A stretch of 64,000 nt of DNA from Ramlibacter agri (GTDB lineage Bacteria > Pseudomonadota > Gammaproteobacteria > Burkholderiales > Burkholderiaceae_C): assembly GCF_012927085.1 (NCBI RefSeq), contig NZ_JABBFX010000001.1, positions 2,108,001-2,172,000 of the forward strand, in the 5' to 3' direction. Each line of letters opens with the position of its first letter. The first letter of the stretch is position 1. The translations under genes and the position numbers were made by a program. This document shows positions 41,826 to 49,855 of the stretch, in pieces. A model generated the notes under the pieces. It saw only the letters and a program-made list of their open reading frames with translations. It ran no database searches and was not told where the DNA came from.

Positions 41826-42944
41826 TCAGCGCGCGAAGGTGCCGTCCTTGCGGATCATCGACAGCGCGACGAAGCGCGAGCCCAGGTTGCTGTGCGGACC
41901 GTAGCTGATGGCGAAGCCACCCAGGTCCTCGTTGGTCAGGCCCTTCAGCGTGGCGATCAGGCGCGCGCGCGTCAGAGGCGGTGCGGTCTTCTGCAGGGCG
42001 ATCGTCACCAGCTTGGCGTTGAGGTAGCCCTCCATGCTGTTGTAGCTGAACTTGCCGTCGTCGAAGGCGCCCAGCGTCTTCTGGTAGTCGCGCACCACCG
42101 GGTTGCCCATCTCGGTGAACGGGTAGGGGACCACCTGGCTGACGATGACGCCCGCCGCTTCCTCGTGCAGGTCCGCGTGCAGGCCGGAGGCGACGCTCAG
42201 CACGAAGAACTGCGGCCGCCCGCCCTTGGCGTGGATGCCCTTGATGAGGGCCGCCGCCGGCTTGGACTGGCCGATGTACATCACCGCCTGCGGCTGCACC
42301 GCGGCGATCGCGTCGACCGCCTTGGCCACGTCCACGGTGCCGCGCGGCACCGGGGCCTGGGCCACCGGGGTGGCGTCGCGCTTCTTCAGCGAGGCCAGCA
42401 GCGCGTCCATGCCTTCCTTGCCGAAGGCGTCGTCCTGGTAGGCGACGGCCAGGCGCGTGATGCCGGTGGTCCAGGCGTGGTTCACCGCCGCCTCGATCTC
42501 GTCGGTGGTGCTGGCGCGCAGGTGGAACAGGCCTTCCACATAGGGGTCGCGCAGCGACTTGGCGCCGCTGGTGTTGCCGATCTGCGGGATGCCGGCGGCC
42601 TGGATTTGCGGAATGATCTTCTGCACGTTGGCCGTGCCGCGCAGGCCCACCAGCGCCAGCGCGTTCTGGTCGATCAAGGCCTTGGTGTTTTCGGCCGTCT
42701 TGTCCGGGTTGAAGCCGTCATCGAGGCTCACCAGCTTGATCTTCTCGCCGCGCACGCCGCCCTTGCGGTTGACCTCGTCGAAGTACGCGTTCATGCCGCG
42801 CAGGTAGTCCTTGGTCAGCGAGGCGCTGGTGCCGGACAGGTCGCCCGAGTTGCCGAGGATGATGTCCGCGGAGGAAAGGCCCGGCGTGAGCAGGGCAAGC
42901 AAGGCCAGGACGCGGCCCGCCCGGGCCAGCGTGGATGCATGCAT
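41826..42944 (-). CDS. ABC transporter substrate-binding protein, branched-chain amino acid (LivK) type
   Basis: 372 residues; signal peptide about 1-26 (SSA). Type I periplasmic-binding fold with IILGNSGDLSGTSASLTKDYLRGMNAYFDEVNRKGGVRGEKIKLVSLDDG at the start and TTDEIEAAVNHAWTTGITRLAVAYQDDAFG in the hinge region. Members bind leucine/isoleucine/valine, amides, urea or aromatic acids. No permease or ATPase genes adjoin it, so it is an orphan receptor. Its upstream region holds a palindrome at 43019-43033. Confidence 0.9.
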   Translation of the reverse strand: MHASTLARAGRVLALLALLTPGLSSADIILGNSGDLSGTSASLTKDYLRGMNAYFDEVNRKGGVRGEKIKLVSLDDGFNPDKTAENTKALIDQNALALVGLRGTANVQKIIPQIQAAGIPQIGNTSGAKSLRDPYVEGLFHLRASTTDEIEAAVNHAWTTGITRLAVAYQDDAFGKEGMDALLASLKKRDATPVAQAPVPRGTVDVAKAVDAIAAVQPQAVMYIGQSKPAAALIKGIHAKGGRPQFFVLSVASGLHADLHEEAAGVIVSQVVPYPFTEMGNPVVRDYQKTLGAFDDGKFSYNSMEGYLNAKLVTIALQKTAPPLTRARLIATLKGLTNEDLGGFAISYGPHSNLGSRFVALSMIRKDGTFAR

Positions 42945-43018
42945 GGGGGAATCTCCCGTTCGATAGCTGTTCTTGGACAGAAACTAGCTCAGCCACAGTG
43001 TGGTCCTGAACGGGGTTG

Positions 43019-43033
43019 TCCCTAAATTAGGGA
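43019..43033. promoter_or_regulatory. Palindrome TCCCTAA-A-TTAGGGA
   Basis: Perfect 7-bp arms around one base, AT-rich against a very GC-rich background. It is located 75 bp upstream of the LivK-like start and 27 bp after the gloB stop. A candidate operator for the receptor gene; the regulator is not in view. Confidence 0.5.
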
Positions 43034-43059
43034 ATCCGCTGTCAAACGAATGGGTGAAT

Positions 43060-43851
43060 CTACCAGCTGTTACGCAGTTCCCGCAGCTTCACGAACACGG
43101 CGTGCGCGTCCGGGTTCTCGGGCAGGTCGGGGAAGCGTTCGCGCAGCTTCGCGATGACCGAGGGGCTGCGCAGGCGGAAGAAGGTGTTGATCTCGCTTTC
43201 CACGGCCAGCGTCGAGACGTAGGCGTTGTCCGGGTCCTGCCCGTGCAACTGCTCCAGCAGTTCGCGCGCCAGCGCGTTGTCCGGTTCGCGGTCCAGGGTG
43301 AAGCGCAGGTTGTTCTCGATGTAGTCGTGGCCGGGGTAGACCAGCGTGTCCTCGGGCAGCGCCGCCAGCTGGCGTGCGAAGGTGTCGTACAGCGAATCGA
43401 CGTTGCCGCCGTTGTGGACGTTGCCCGCGCCCGCGTTGAACAGCGTGTCGCCACTGAAGATGGCCTTCCGCTCGCCATGCGCGCACAGGCAGATGTGGCA
43501 CATGGTGTGGCCGGGCGTGTCCAGCGCTTCCAGCTCCACGGTCTTGCCCACCTTCACCACGTCGCCGGCCTGCAGGCCGCGGTCCATGCCCGGGATCTTG
43601 TCCTTGGCGCTGTGGTGCGCCAGCAGCCTGGCGCCGGTCCTGGCGATGATCGCCGCGTTGCCGCCGATGTGGTCGTGGTGCTCGTGCGTGTTCAGCACCT
43701 GGGTGATGTCCCAGCCTTCGTCCCTGGCGGCCTGCAGGCACTTCTCGTGGTCCAGCGGGTCGATGGCGAGCGCCTCGCCCGTCTCCGGGCAGGCGATCAG
43801 GTAGTTGAAGTTGCGGTAGGCGTTGCCGGTCCAGATCTGCTTGACGATCAT
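43060..43851 (-). CDS. gloB: Hydroxyacylglutathione hydrolase (glyoxalase II)
   Basis: 263 residues from ATG 43851 with AGGAGACC upstream. Binuclear metallo-beta-lactamase site: THEHHDHIGG (about 55-64), His in DTPGHTMCHI, Asp in FSGDTLFNAG, late His in VYPGHDYIENN. The C-terminal glutathione-binding helical domain (NAYVSTLAVESEINTFFR) separates it from other MBL enzymes. It hydrolyses S-lactoylglutathione to lactate and glutathione in methylglyoxal detoxification. It lies 22 bp downstream of a serine hydrolase gene on the same strand. Confidence 0.93.
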   Translation of the reverse strand: MIVKQIWTGNAYRNFNYLIACPETGEALAIDPLDHEKCLQAARDEGWDITQVLNTHEHHDHIGGNAAIIARTGARLLAHHSAKDKIPGMDRGLQAGDVVKVGKTVELEALDTPGHTMCHICLCAHGERKAIFSGDTLFNAGAGNVHNGGNVDSLYDTFARQLAALPEDTLVYPGHDYIENNLRFTLDREPDNALARELLEQLHGQDPDNAYVSTLAVESEINTFFRLRSPSVIAKLRERFPDLPENPDAHAVFVKLRELRNSW

Positions 43852-43873
43852 TGCGAGGTCTCCTGCGAGCCTC

Positions 43874-45085
43874 TCACTGTACTTGCGGAGCGCGTGCTTC
43901 GTCGTCCACCGCCTTCTGCACCGCGTGGTAGAAGGCTTCGCGCGCCTGCGCGGCCGGGCGCTCGCTGGCGCCGCCGCCCCAGTCGGCGTTCAAGGCCACC
44001 ACCAGCTTGCGCTTGGGGTCGATGAAGATGCCCTGGCCGAAGATGCCGCGCGCGGAGAAGCTGCCGTCCGCGTAGGTCCACCACTGGAAGCCGTAGCCGG
44101 CATCCGGCAGGCCGATGCTGGTGCGGCTGGTCGTCGCTTCGGCCAGGTAGCCATCCGCCAGGACGTTCTGGCCATCGATGCGCGCGCCGTCCAGCACGAA
44201 CTGGCCGAAGCGCGCGAAGTCGCGCGTGGCCGCCTGCACGCAGCAGCCGCTGATCTCCTTGCCGCTGCGGCTCAGGATCCAGGTGGCCTGCTGCTCCATG
44301 CCGTAGGGCGCCCAGATCTTTTCGGAGAGGTAATCGGCCAGCGGCTTGTGGATGGCGTTGGCGAGCAGGATGCCGACCAGGGTCGTTTCGCCGGTGCTGT
44401 AGTGCCAGCGCGTGCCGGGCGGCACTTCGCGCGGCAGCTTGCGCATGTAGCTCACGACCGCGTCGACGCCGGGCTCGGGCTTGTGGTTGTTGAAGCGCGC
44501 GACGTCGGAAGCGGGGTCGCCGTAGTTCTCGTTCCAGCGCACGCCGGAGGTCATGGTGAGCAGCTGGCGCACGCTGACGTCATCGTACGCGGAGCCCTTC
44601 ATGTCCGGGATGTAGGCGCTGACCTTGTCGTCCAGGCTGTGGATGAAGCCGTCCTTGAGCGCCGCGCCCACCAGCGTGGAGGTGATGGACTTGGCCACCG
44701 AGAAGCTGGTCCAGCGGCCGCTGGCGTCGAAGCCGAGGCCGTAGCGTTCCAGCCGCAGCTTGCCGTCCTGCACGATCACCACCGCGGCGCTGCGCTGGCC
44801 GGCCATGAAGGTGTCCAGGTCCACCGGCAGCTTCAGCGGCGGGCCAGGCGGCAGCGGGCGCACCGTGAGGCCGGTTGGCACCACGTGCGACTTCGCCAGC
44901 ACGGGCAGGCGGTCGAGCGCGCGGAAGCCGGCGTCGCGCTGGGCCTGGCTCCAGAACAGGATATCGGCGTTGGTGGGCAGCGTGGCCAGCACGCCGCGCG
45001 TTTCCTTGTCGAGGCTGAACCAGCCGGCGGCGCCCGCCACGGCCAGGACGGCGAGCACGCCCAACGCGATTTTCTTGATTTTCAT
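43874..45085 (-). CDS. Serine hydrolase, class C beta-lactamase-related
   Basis: 403 residues. N-terminal membrane anchor or signal (about 1-22), periplasmic catalytic domain. The active-site SxxK is SVAK (about 131-134), Tyr motif HYSTGE in place of YxN, and the third box near GIFGQG. These fit the EstB/penicillin-binding-protein-4*/6-aminohexanoate-dimer-hydrolase side of the family, so an esterase, amidase or D-amino-acid peptidase rather than antibiotic resistance is likely. It ends 22 bp before gloB. Confidence 0.88.
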   Translation of the reverse strand: MKIKKIALGVLAVLAVAGAAGWFSLDKETRGVLATLPTNADILFWSQAQRDAGFRALDRLPVLAKSHVVPTGLTVRPLPPGPPLKLPVDLDTFMAGQRSAAVVIVQDGKLRLERYGLGFDASGRWTSFSVAKSITSTLVGAALKDGFIHSLDDKVSAYIPDMKGSAYDDVSVRQLLTMTSGVRWNENYGDPASDVARFNNHKPEPGVDAVVSYMRKLPREVPPGTRWHYSTGETTLVGILLANAIHKPLADYLSEKIWAPYGMEQQATWILSRSGKEISGCCVQAATRDFARFGQFVLDGARIDGQNVLADGYLAEATTSRTSIGLPDAGYGFQWWTYADGSFSARGIFGQGIFIDPKRKLVVALNADWGGGASERPAAQAREAFYHAVQKAVDDEARAPQVQ

Positions 45086-45156
45086 GGCGCCCGATTGGAC
45101 ACGATGGCGGCAGGGCCGGCCAGCACGGCGGCGACAAGCCGGCGCATCATCCGGCC

Positions 45157-45366
45157 ATGAACGACCCCGTGGAAGCCCTCGTCACCGACCTGCTGGCCTG
45201 GATCGGCCCGGGGCGGCCCTATGCCGAGGTGATGGACGCCTGGCGCACCTCGTGCCCGCGCCTGCCGGTGTGGGAAGAGGCGAACCTGCGCGGGTACGTG
45301 TGCTGCGAGCGGCAGCACGTGTCGCTGACGCCGGAAGGCGTCCAGCACCTGCGCGCCGGGCGCTGA
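45157..45366 (+). CDS. Small hypothetical protein
   Basis: 69 residues from ATG 45157. Compact sequence with VTDLLAWIGPGRPYAEVMDAWRTSCPRLPVWEEANLRGYV and a CCERQHVSLTPEGVQHL end, suggesting a winged-helix-like or small alpha/beta domain. Three Cys residues. No recognised family, although the TSCPRLPVWEEA pattern feels conserved in this bacterial group. One base separates it from the convergent TPR gene. Divergent from the serine hydrolase (71 bp). Confidence 0.65.
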   Translation: MNDPVEALVTDLLAWIGPGRPYAEVMDAWRTSCPRLPVWEEANLRGYVCCERQHVSLTPEGVQHLRAGR

Positions 45367-45367
45367 A

Positions 45368-46315
45368 TCAGTTCCAGTCGTCGCTGCCGCCGCCGTCGAA
45401 GCTGCCGCCGCCGTCGTCCCAGCTGCCGTTGTCGGCGATGCCGAAATCGTTGCCGCCGAAATCGGCGTTGGTGCGGTCGCGGTCGCCGCTGAGCGAGCCC
45501 AGGCCGGCGTCGCGGGCCAGCGAGGAATCGGCGCCCGAGCCGCCGTGCAGGTCGCGGTTGTCCATCGCCGGCTGCTGCCCGTTGCCGTGCTCGAACATGC
45601 GGCGGCCGATCTCCTGCGCTGCCACCGCTCCGGCACCGACGGCGAGGCCGGTCGCCAGGCCGCGGCCCAGCGTCGAGCCCAGGCCGGGTTGCGGCTGCGC
45701 GGGCGGCACGTTGCCGTAACCGTAAGGCTGGCCGCCCCAGGGCTGCTGCGGCACGCCGCCGTCATAGCGGCCGAAGTTGTTGTCCGGCGCGCCAGGTTGC
45801 TGGTAAGGGCCATAGGCCGGGCGGCGGCGCGACTTGAAGATGGCGATGACCGCGATCACGATCACGCCCAGCACGAGCAGCCCGCCGAGGCCGAAGCCGC
45901 CCGAAGGCGGCGCGCCCATGCGGCGCTGTTCCTGCGGCACGCGTTGCTGCGGCTGGACGGAGTTGGTGCTGCTGCTCCCCAGGTGCGACACCTGCGAGCG
46001 CAGCGCAGCCGCCGCTTCGGGCTTGGCGAAGGGCAGGCCGGGCGCTATGCGTTCCGCGTTCTGCAGTTCGCTGCGCGCGGTGGCGGCGTCCTGCTGGCGC
46101 GCCGCGATTTCGGCCTTGACGTAGTGCGCCTTGGCGCTGTTCGGATGCTTCTCCAGCACCTGGTCGACCAGCGTGCGGGCGCGTTGCAGGTCGCCGGCGT
46201 CGGCGGCCTGGTAGATGTCGTGGACGGTGGGCTCGGCCGCCTGGGCGCGCGCCGCGGCGCCGAACAGCACCAGCAGCAGCGTCAGCAACAGGGCGATCAA
46301 TCGTTTCGGGTTCAT
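45368..46315 (-). CDS. TPR membrane protein with Gly/Asp-rich C-terminal tail
   Basis: 315 residues from ATG 46315. Signal peptide (about 1-27), a TPR-like pair (HDIYQAADAGDLQRARTLVDQVLEKHPNSAKAHYVKAEIAARQ), a Gln/Pro linker, one membrane helix (LGGLLVLGVIVIAVIAIFK, about 148-166), then a low-complexity Gly/Pro/Gln/Tyr region with a short Gly/Ala segment. The end is GGGSFDGGGSDDWN. Similar Gly-rich tails close YgcG/TPM-domain membrane proteins. The periplasmic TPR side and cytoplasmic tail are inferred from the helix. Divergent from TerB (136 bp). Function unknown. Confidence 0.75.
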   Translation of the reverse strand: MNPKRLIALLLTLLLVLFGAAARAQAAEPTVHDIYQAADAGDLQRARTLVDQVLEKHPNSAKAHYVKAEIAARQQDAATARSELQNAERIAPGLPFAKPEAAAALRSQVSHLGSSSTNSVQPQQRVPQEQRRMGAPPSGGFGLGGLLVLGVIVIAVIAIFKSRRRPAYGPYQQPGAPDNNFGRYDGGVPQQPWGGQPYGYGNVPPAQPQPGLGSTLGRGLATGLAVGAGAVAAQEIGRRMFEHGNGQQPAMDNRDLHGGSGADSSLARDAGLGSLSGDRDRTNADFGGNDFGIADNGSWDDGGGSFDGGGSDDWN

Positions 46316-46451
46316 GGTTGTGTCTGAGGTTCTGCCCGAGTAGACCATCTTCCGCCCCGGCAAGTTCCGCCTTGTAGTCGCTGGCACCGACGCGCGGTAG
46401 GAGACCGGCCCCCGGCCTGCACGCCCGTGCTGCGCAGCGCACAATGGCTGC

Positions 46452-46901
46452 GTGATCCTGGCTTTGCGCGAATTCCTGAAGAACCTGGCCGCCCCGGCCG
46501 GCGAGACCGGCCCCTCGGCGATGACCGTCCAACTGGCCACGGCCGTCCTGCTGGTGGAAGCCATGCGGGCCGACAAGGGCATGGATGCCGGCGAACGCGC
46601 GGCGGTGCAGCGCATCCTGCAGGAGCGCTTCACGCTCAGCGCGGCGGACGTGCAGGAGCTGCTGGCCGTGGCCGAAGAGCGGTCCCGGCTCGCCAACGAT
46701 TACTTCGCCTTTACCAACGTCCTCAACGAGCGCCTGGCCCAGGAGGAGAAGGTGAACGTGATCGAGCTGATGTGGAAGGTGGCGTACGTGGACGGCACGG
46801 CCGACGCCGGCGAGATCCACGTCATTTCCCGGATCGCGGGGTTGCTGCACGTGCCGCACGGAGACTACATCGCGGCCAAATTGCGCGCCAAGGGCGGCTG
46901 A
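46452..46901 (+). CDS. TerB-family protein
   Basis: 149 residues from GTG 46452. Helical TerB/DjlA-type domain with LATAVLLVEAMRADKGMDAGERAAVQRILQERF and LMWKVAYVDGTADAGEIHVISRIAGLLHV, i.e. two acidic metal-binding helical repeats. TerB domains occur in tellurite-resistance and membrane-stress systems; here it is a lone single-domain protein, common in Burkholderiales. The partner is unknown. The next gene starts 73 bp later. Confidence 0.88.
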   Translation: MILALREFLKNLAAPAGETGPSAMTVQLATAVLLVEAMRADKGMDAGERAAVQRILQERFTLSAADVQELLAVAEERSRLANDYFAFTNVLNERLAQEEKVNVIELMWKVAYVDGTADAGEIHVISRIAGLLHVPHGDYIAAKLRAKGG

Positions 46902-46974
46902 ATAGCCCGCGGCCCGGCCGTTCAGGCTGCGTTCATGGACGCAGGCTTACGCTGGATTCCACTGGAGTCCTGCT

Positions 46975-47427
46975 TTGAACATCTTCCGCAAGCTCGCCTG
47001 GGCCACGCTGGTGGCAGCCGCCGGCCTGCAGGCCGCGCAGGCCGCGCCCGCCGCGGCGGCCGTGGCCACGCCGGCGCCGTTCACGCGCCTGGAACCGGCG
47101 CGCGGCGAGAAGGTGCGCGGGACCGGCCCGATGCGCATCGGCGCCCAATTGCGCTCCGCCGCGGAGCCGGGCAGCGTGGTGCTGCGCGTGGACGGCGTCA
47201 ACGTCACCCGGCACCTGCAGCTGAAGGGAAGCGCGGTCGAATACGAGGCTTACCTGGACGTGGGCCCGCACACCGCGGAACTGCTGCTGCGGGACCGCGC
47301 CGGCCACGAGGAGCGCGCCGCCTGGAACTTCGAAGTGGTGCGCCCTTACTGGGCCTGGCCTTTTTCCAGCGACGACGACGGGGACGACGATTTCGAGGGC
47401 GACGGCTGGTGGTTCTGGGAGCGCTGA
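46975..47427 (+). CDS. Secreted Ig-like-domain hypothetical protein
   Basis: 150 residues from TTG 46975, with TGGAG about seven bases upstream. Signal peptide about 1-23 (AQA). The mature domain is beta-rich (PMRIGAQLRSAAEPGSVVLRVDGVNVTRHLQLKGSAVEYEAYLDVGPHTAELLLRDRAGHEERAAWNF, broken here by Gly turns), resembling a single Ig/Big-type sandwich. The tail is strongly acidic and aromatic (SSDDDGDDDFEGDGWWFWER). Role unknown; the tail could bind metal or wall components. Confidence 0.7.
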   Translation: MNIFRKLAWATLVAAAGLQAAQAAPAAAAVATPAPFTRLEPARGEKVRGTGPMRIGAQLRSAAEPGSVVLRVDGVNVTRHLQLKGSAVEYEAYLDVGPHTAELLLRDRAGHEERAAWNFEVVRPYWAWPFSSDDDGDDDFEGDGWWFWER

Positions 47428-47457
47428 AGGATGCGGCGGGGATGGTAGAACCCTGCC

Positions 47458-48234
47458 ATGAGCTCGCTCCCTTACGAACCGCCCCGTTACGAAGCTGCGC
47501 ACGGCATTGCCCGCATCACGCTGGCACGGCCCGCCTATCGCAACCGCCTGCATAACGAAGACCTCGAGCGCCTGCTGCAGCTGTTCGCGCAGGTGGACGC
47601 CGACCCGGCGATCCGCGTGGTGGTGCTGACGGCCGAAGTGCTGGCGCAGCGCCCGGTGTTCAGCGCGGGCTACCACACGGGCGAGTTCGAGGAGGGCAAG
47701 CCGGCCGCCAACTTCGAGCAGGTCGTGGAGGCGCTCGAGCGCGTGCGGCCGCTGACCATCTGCGCGCTGAACGGCAGCGTGTATGGCGGGGCCACCGACT
47801 TCGTGCTGGCCTGCGATTTCGCCATCGGCGCCGAAGGCATCGAGATGCGCATGCCGGCCGCGGCGCTGGGCCTGCACTACTACGCCAGCGGCCTGGCGCG
47901 CTACGTGTCGCGCCTGGGCGTGAGCGTGGCCAAGCGCGCTTTCCTCACCGCGCAGGCGCTGGATGCGCAGACGCTGTTGCGCGTGGGCTACCTGCAGGAG
48001 CTGGTGCCGCGCGAGCAGCTGGAAGCGCGCGTGGACGCGCTGGCCGCGCAGCTGAAGACGCTGGCGCCGCGGGCGGCGCAGGACATGAAGGCGTCGCTGA
48101 ACGAGATCGCGCGCGGCGAGTTCGACGTGGAGCGCATTCGTGAGCGCGAGCGGGCCAGCGCGGCGAGCGAGGATTTCGCCGAAGGGCGAAAGGCGTTCAC
48201 TGAGCGGCGCGCTCCGGTGTGGAAGGGCCGCTGA
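47458..48234 (+). CDS. Enoyl-CoA hydratase/isomerase family protein (crotonase fold)
   Basis: 258 residues from ATG 47458. Crotonase layout with oxyanion segments FSAGYHTGEF and ALNGSVYGGATDFVLACDFAIG. The two Glu residues of true enoyl-CoA hydratases are replaced: the first position reads TD in GGATDF and the second is Ala in RMPAAALGLHY. Classical water addition is therefore unlikely, and an isomerase, decarboxylase or thioesterase role in acyl-CoA catabolism fits better. Convergent with the atypical SDR gene (3 bp). Confidence 0.87.
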   Translation: MSSLPYEPPRYEAAHGIARITLARPAYRNRLHNEDLERLLQLFAQVDADPAIRVVVLTAEVLAQRPVFSAGYHTGEFEEGKPAANFEQVVEALERVRPLTICALNGSVYGGATDFVLACDFAIGAEGIEMRMPAAALGLHYYASGLARYVSRLGVSVAKRAFLTAQALDAQTLLRVGYLQELVPREQLEARVDALAAQLKTLAPRAAQDMKASLNEIARGEFDVERIRERERASAASEDFAEGRKAFTERRAPVWKGR

Positions 48235-48237
48235 CGC

Positions 48238-49026
48238 CTACACCACCATCGGCGTCTGCGCCCCATCCATCGAGAGAATTGCGCCCGACACATACCCCGC
48301 GCGCGGCGACGCCAGGAACGCCACCGCGTCCGCGATGTCTTCCGGCTTCGCCAGCCGCCCCAGCGGCATCTTCGCTTCCGCCTCCTTCAACACCGCGTCT
48401 GCCGTGGTGTTCTTCAGGCGTGCTTCCGCCGCCAGGCCTTCCTCGAGCCGGTCGGTCAAGGTCAGCGACGGGTTGACCGCATTGATGCGCACGCCCTTCG
48501 GTCCCCAGGCCGCGGCCAGGCCCGCCGTCGCCAGCATCAGCGCCGCATTGGCCGCGCCACCTGCCAGGTGCGTGGTGGTGGCCATCTTGCCGCCCATGCC
48601 AATGACGTTGACGATGGCGCCGCGGCCGCGCGCCCCCATGCGCTTGACCAGCGGATCCATCACATGGATGTAGGTGAAGAACTTGGCCTGCATCGCGTCG
48701 TGCCAGGCCTGCGGCTGCAACTCATGGAAGGGCGTGCGGCGGGCGGCGCCGGCGGAGTTCACCAGGATGTCGACGGGTCCGCGCTCGGCCTCTACCGCTT
48801 CCACCAGGCGCTGCGACGCGCCGGCATCGGTGAGGTCGGCGCTGTAGCCGGCCACGGCGTCCGGCGCGGCGCCGAGCGCGATGCGCGCTTGTTCCAGCCG
48901 CTGCGGGTCGCGTGCCACCAGCGTCACCTTGCAGCCTTCGCGCAGGAACTGGCGCGCGCACGCCAGGCCGATGCCCCGGCTGCCACCGGTGATGAGCACG
49001 TGCTTGTCTTTGAGTTGCAGGTCCAT
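48238..49026 (-). CDS. SDR-family protein lacking the catalytic Tyr-Lys pair
   Basis: 262 residues from ATG 49026. Cofactor-binding half is normal: TGGSRGIG (13-20), Asp/Arg at the end of strand 2, NSAGAA (90-95). At the catalytic helix, where YxxxK is expected, the sequence is HLAGGAANAAL, i.e. Gly156 and Asn160. The Ser strand reads VNVIGMGG without Ser. The fold is intact, so this is a pseudo-enzyme or a member with altered chemistry; relatives with the GGAxNAAL pattern exist in other proteobacteria. Convergent with the crotonase. Confidence 0.88.
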   Translation of the reverse strand: MDLQLKDKHVLITGGSRGIGLACARQFLREGCKVTLVARDPQRLEQARIALGAAPDAVAGYSADLTDAGASQRLVEAVEAERGPVDILVNSAGAARRTPFHELQPQAWHDAMQAKFFTYIHVMDPLVKRMGARGRGAIVNVIGMGGKMATTTHLAGGAANAALMLATAGLAAAWGPKGVRINAVNPSLTLTDRLEEGLAAEARLKNTTADAVLKEAEAKMPLGRLAKPEDIADAVAFLASPRAGYVSGAILSMDGAQTPMVV

Positions 49027-49091
49027 GGCGGGATTCTGGCAGTTTGCCGCCCGCCGCGCGCAGGGTGCGCAGCCTGGCTGCGCACCGCGCC

Positions 49092-49463
49092 TCAAAGCCC
49101 CGTCTTCAGCGACTCCACGAATTCCGCGAACTCGCGCTCCTGATGGCGCGTGCGCGCCGCGACGGCGAAGCAGACGATGGCGAAGCCGATGGGCCAGGGT
49201 GCGAAGTCGCGCAAGGCCTGCGCGGCGAGGCCAGCGCCAGCGCCGGCCGCCGGGCCGAACAACCAGGAGAACAGCGCCTCCAGCAGCGTGGCGGCGAGCA
49301 GCGAACCGGCCGCCATGCCGGCGCTGATGCCCAGTGCCGAAGGCAGCCCGCGCAGGCGCGCGAGCACGCCGAACAGCACGACGTGCACGGGCACGAAGAA
49401 GAACCAGAAGCCGAAGGAGGCCGTCCAGAACTCGGGCAGCGGTGGCAGGCCGGGGAGCGTCAC
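49092..49463 (-). CDS. Hypothetical four-helix membrane protein
   Basis: 123 residues from GTG 49463. Predicted helices at about 14-38, 43-70, 72-85 and 88-105, then a charged cytoplasmic tail RTRHQEREFAEFVESLKTGL. No conserved catalytic or family motif recognised. It may be transcribed with the 83-residue gene upstream (37 bp) and is 65 bp upstream of the SDR gene on the same strand. Confidence 0.65.
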   Translation of the reverse strand: MTLPGLPPLPEFWTASFGFWFFFVPVHVVLFGVLARLRGLPSALGISAGMAAGSLLAATLLEALFSWLFGPAAGAGAGLAAQALRDFAPWPIGFAIVCFAVAARTRHQEREFAEFVESLKTGL

Positions 49464-49500
49464 GGGTCGCGATGGTAGCCAGAACGCCCCGGTGGGGGAC

Positions 49501-49752
49501 TCAGGTCTTACCCACTGCGTCCGGCGCCGGCGGGCGCGCGGGCCGTCCGGCGATGGCGGTCAGCAGCGAGTGGAAGGTGAACACCAGCGCGCCCAGGATG
49601 GTCCAGGCCGGCCAGTCGTCCCAGGCGAGTTCCGGCGGGAAAAGGTCGGCGGCCCGCATGACGAGGATGCTTGCCGAGACGGCGAGCACCGGAGCGGTGC
49701 CCGTGACGACAGCGCGGACGAACTCCTTCGGGGTACGGGCGAACTGGCGCAT
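49501..49752 (-). CDS. Small membrane hypothetical protein
   Basis: 83 residues from ATG 49752, immediately after a perfect GGAGG (spacing four). Basic N-terminus (MRQFARTPKEFVRAVV), two predicted helices (TGTAPVLAVSASILVM and WTILGALVFTFHSLLTAI) and a Pro/Ala tail. Family not recognised. It follows the FMN reductase gene by 103 bp. Confidence 0.65.
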   Translation of the reverse strand: MRQFARTPKEFVRAVVTGTAPVLAVSASILVMRAADLFPPELAWDDWPAWTILGALVFTFHSLLTAIAGRPARPPAPDAVGKT

Positions 49753-49855
49753 GGGGCCTCCTTGCGGATGGCCGGATTGTGACGGGGGAGGCGGCCGAGT
49801 GGTGCTGCCCCGATGAGCGGCGCGTGATCGTCCGTCCCCAGATCGGAGGAGGCGC

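Noticed and set aside
43874..45085. Antibiotic-resistance beta-lactamase
   Set aside because: The SxxK is present but the Tyr and KTG boxes differ from AmpC (HYSTGE, GIFGQG). An esterase or peptidase relative is more likely.
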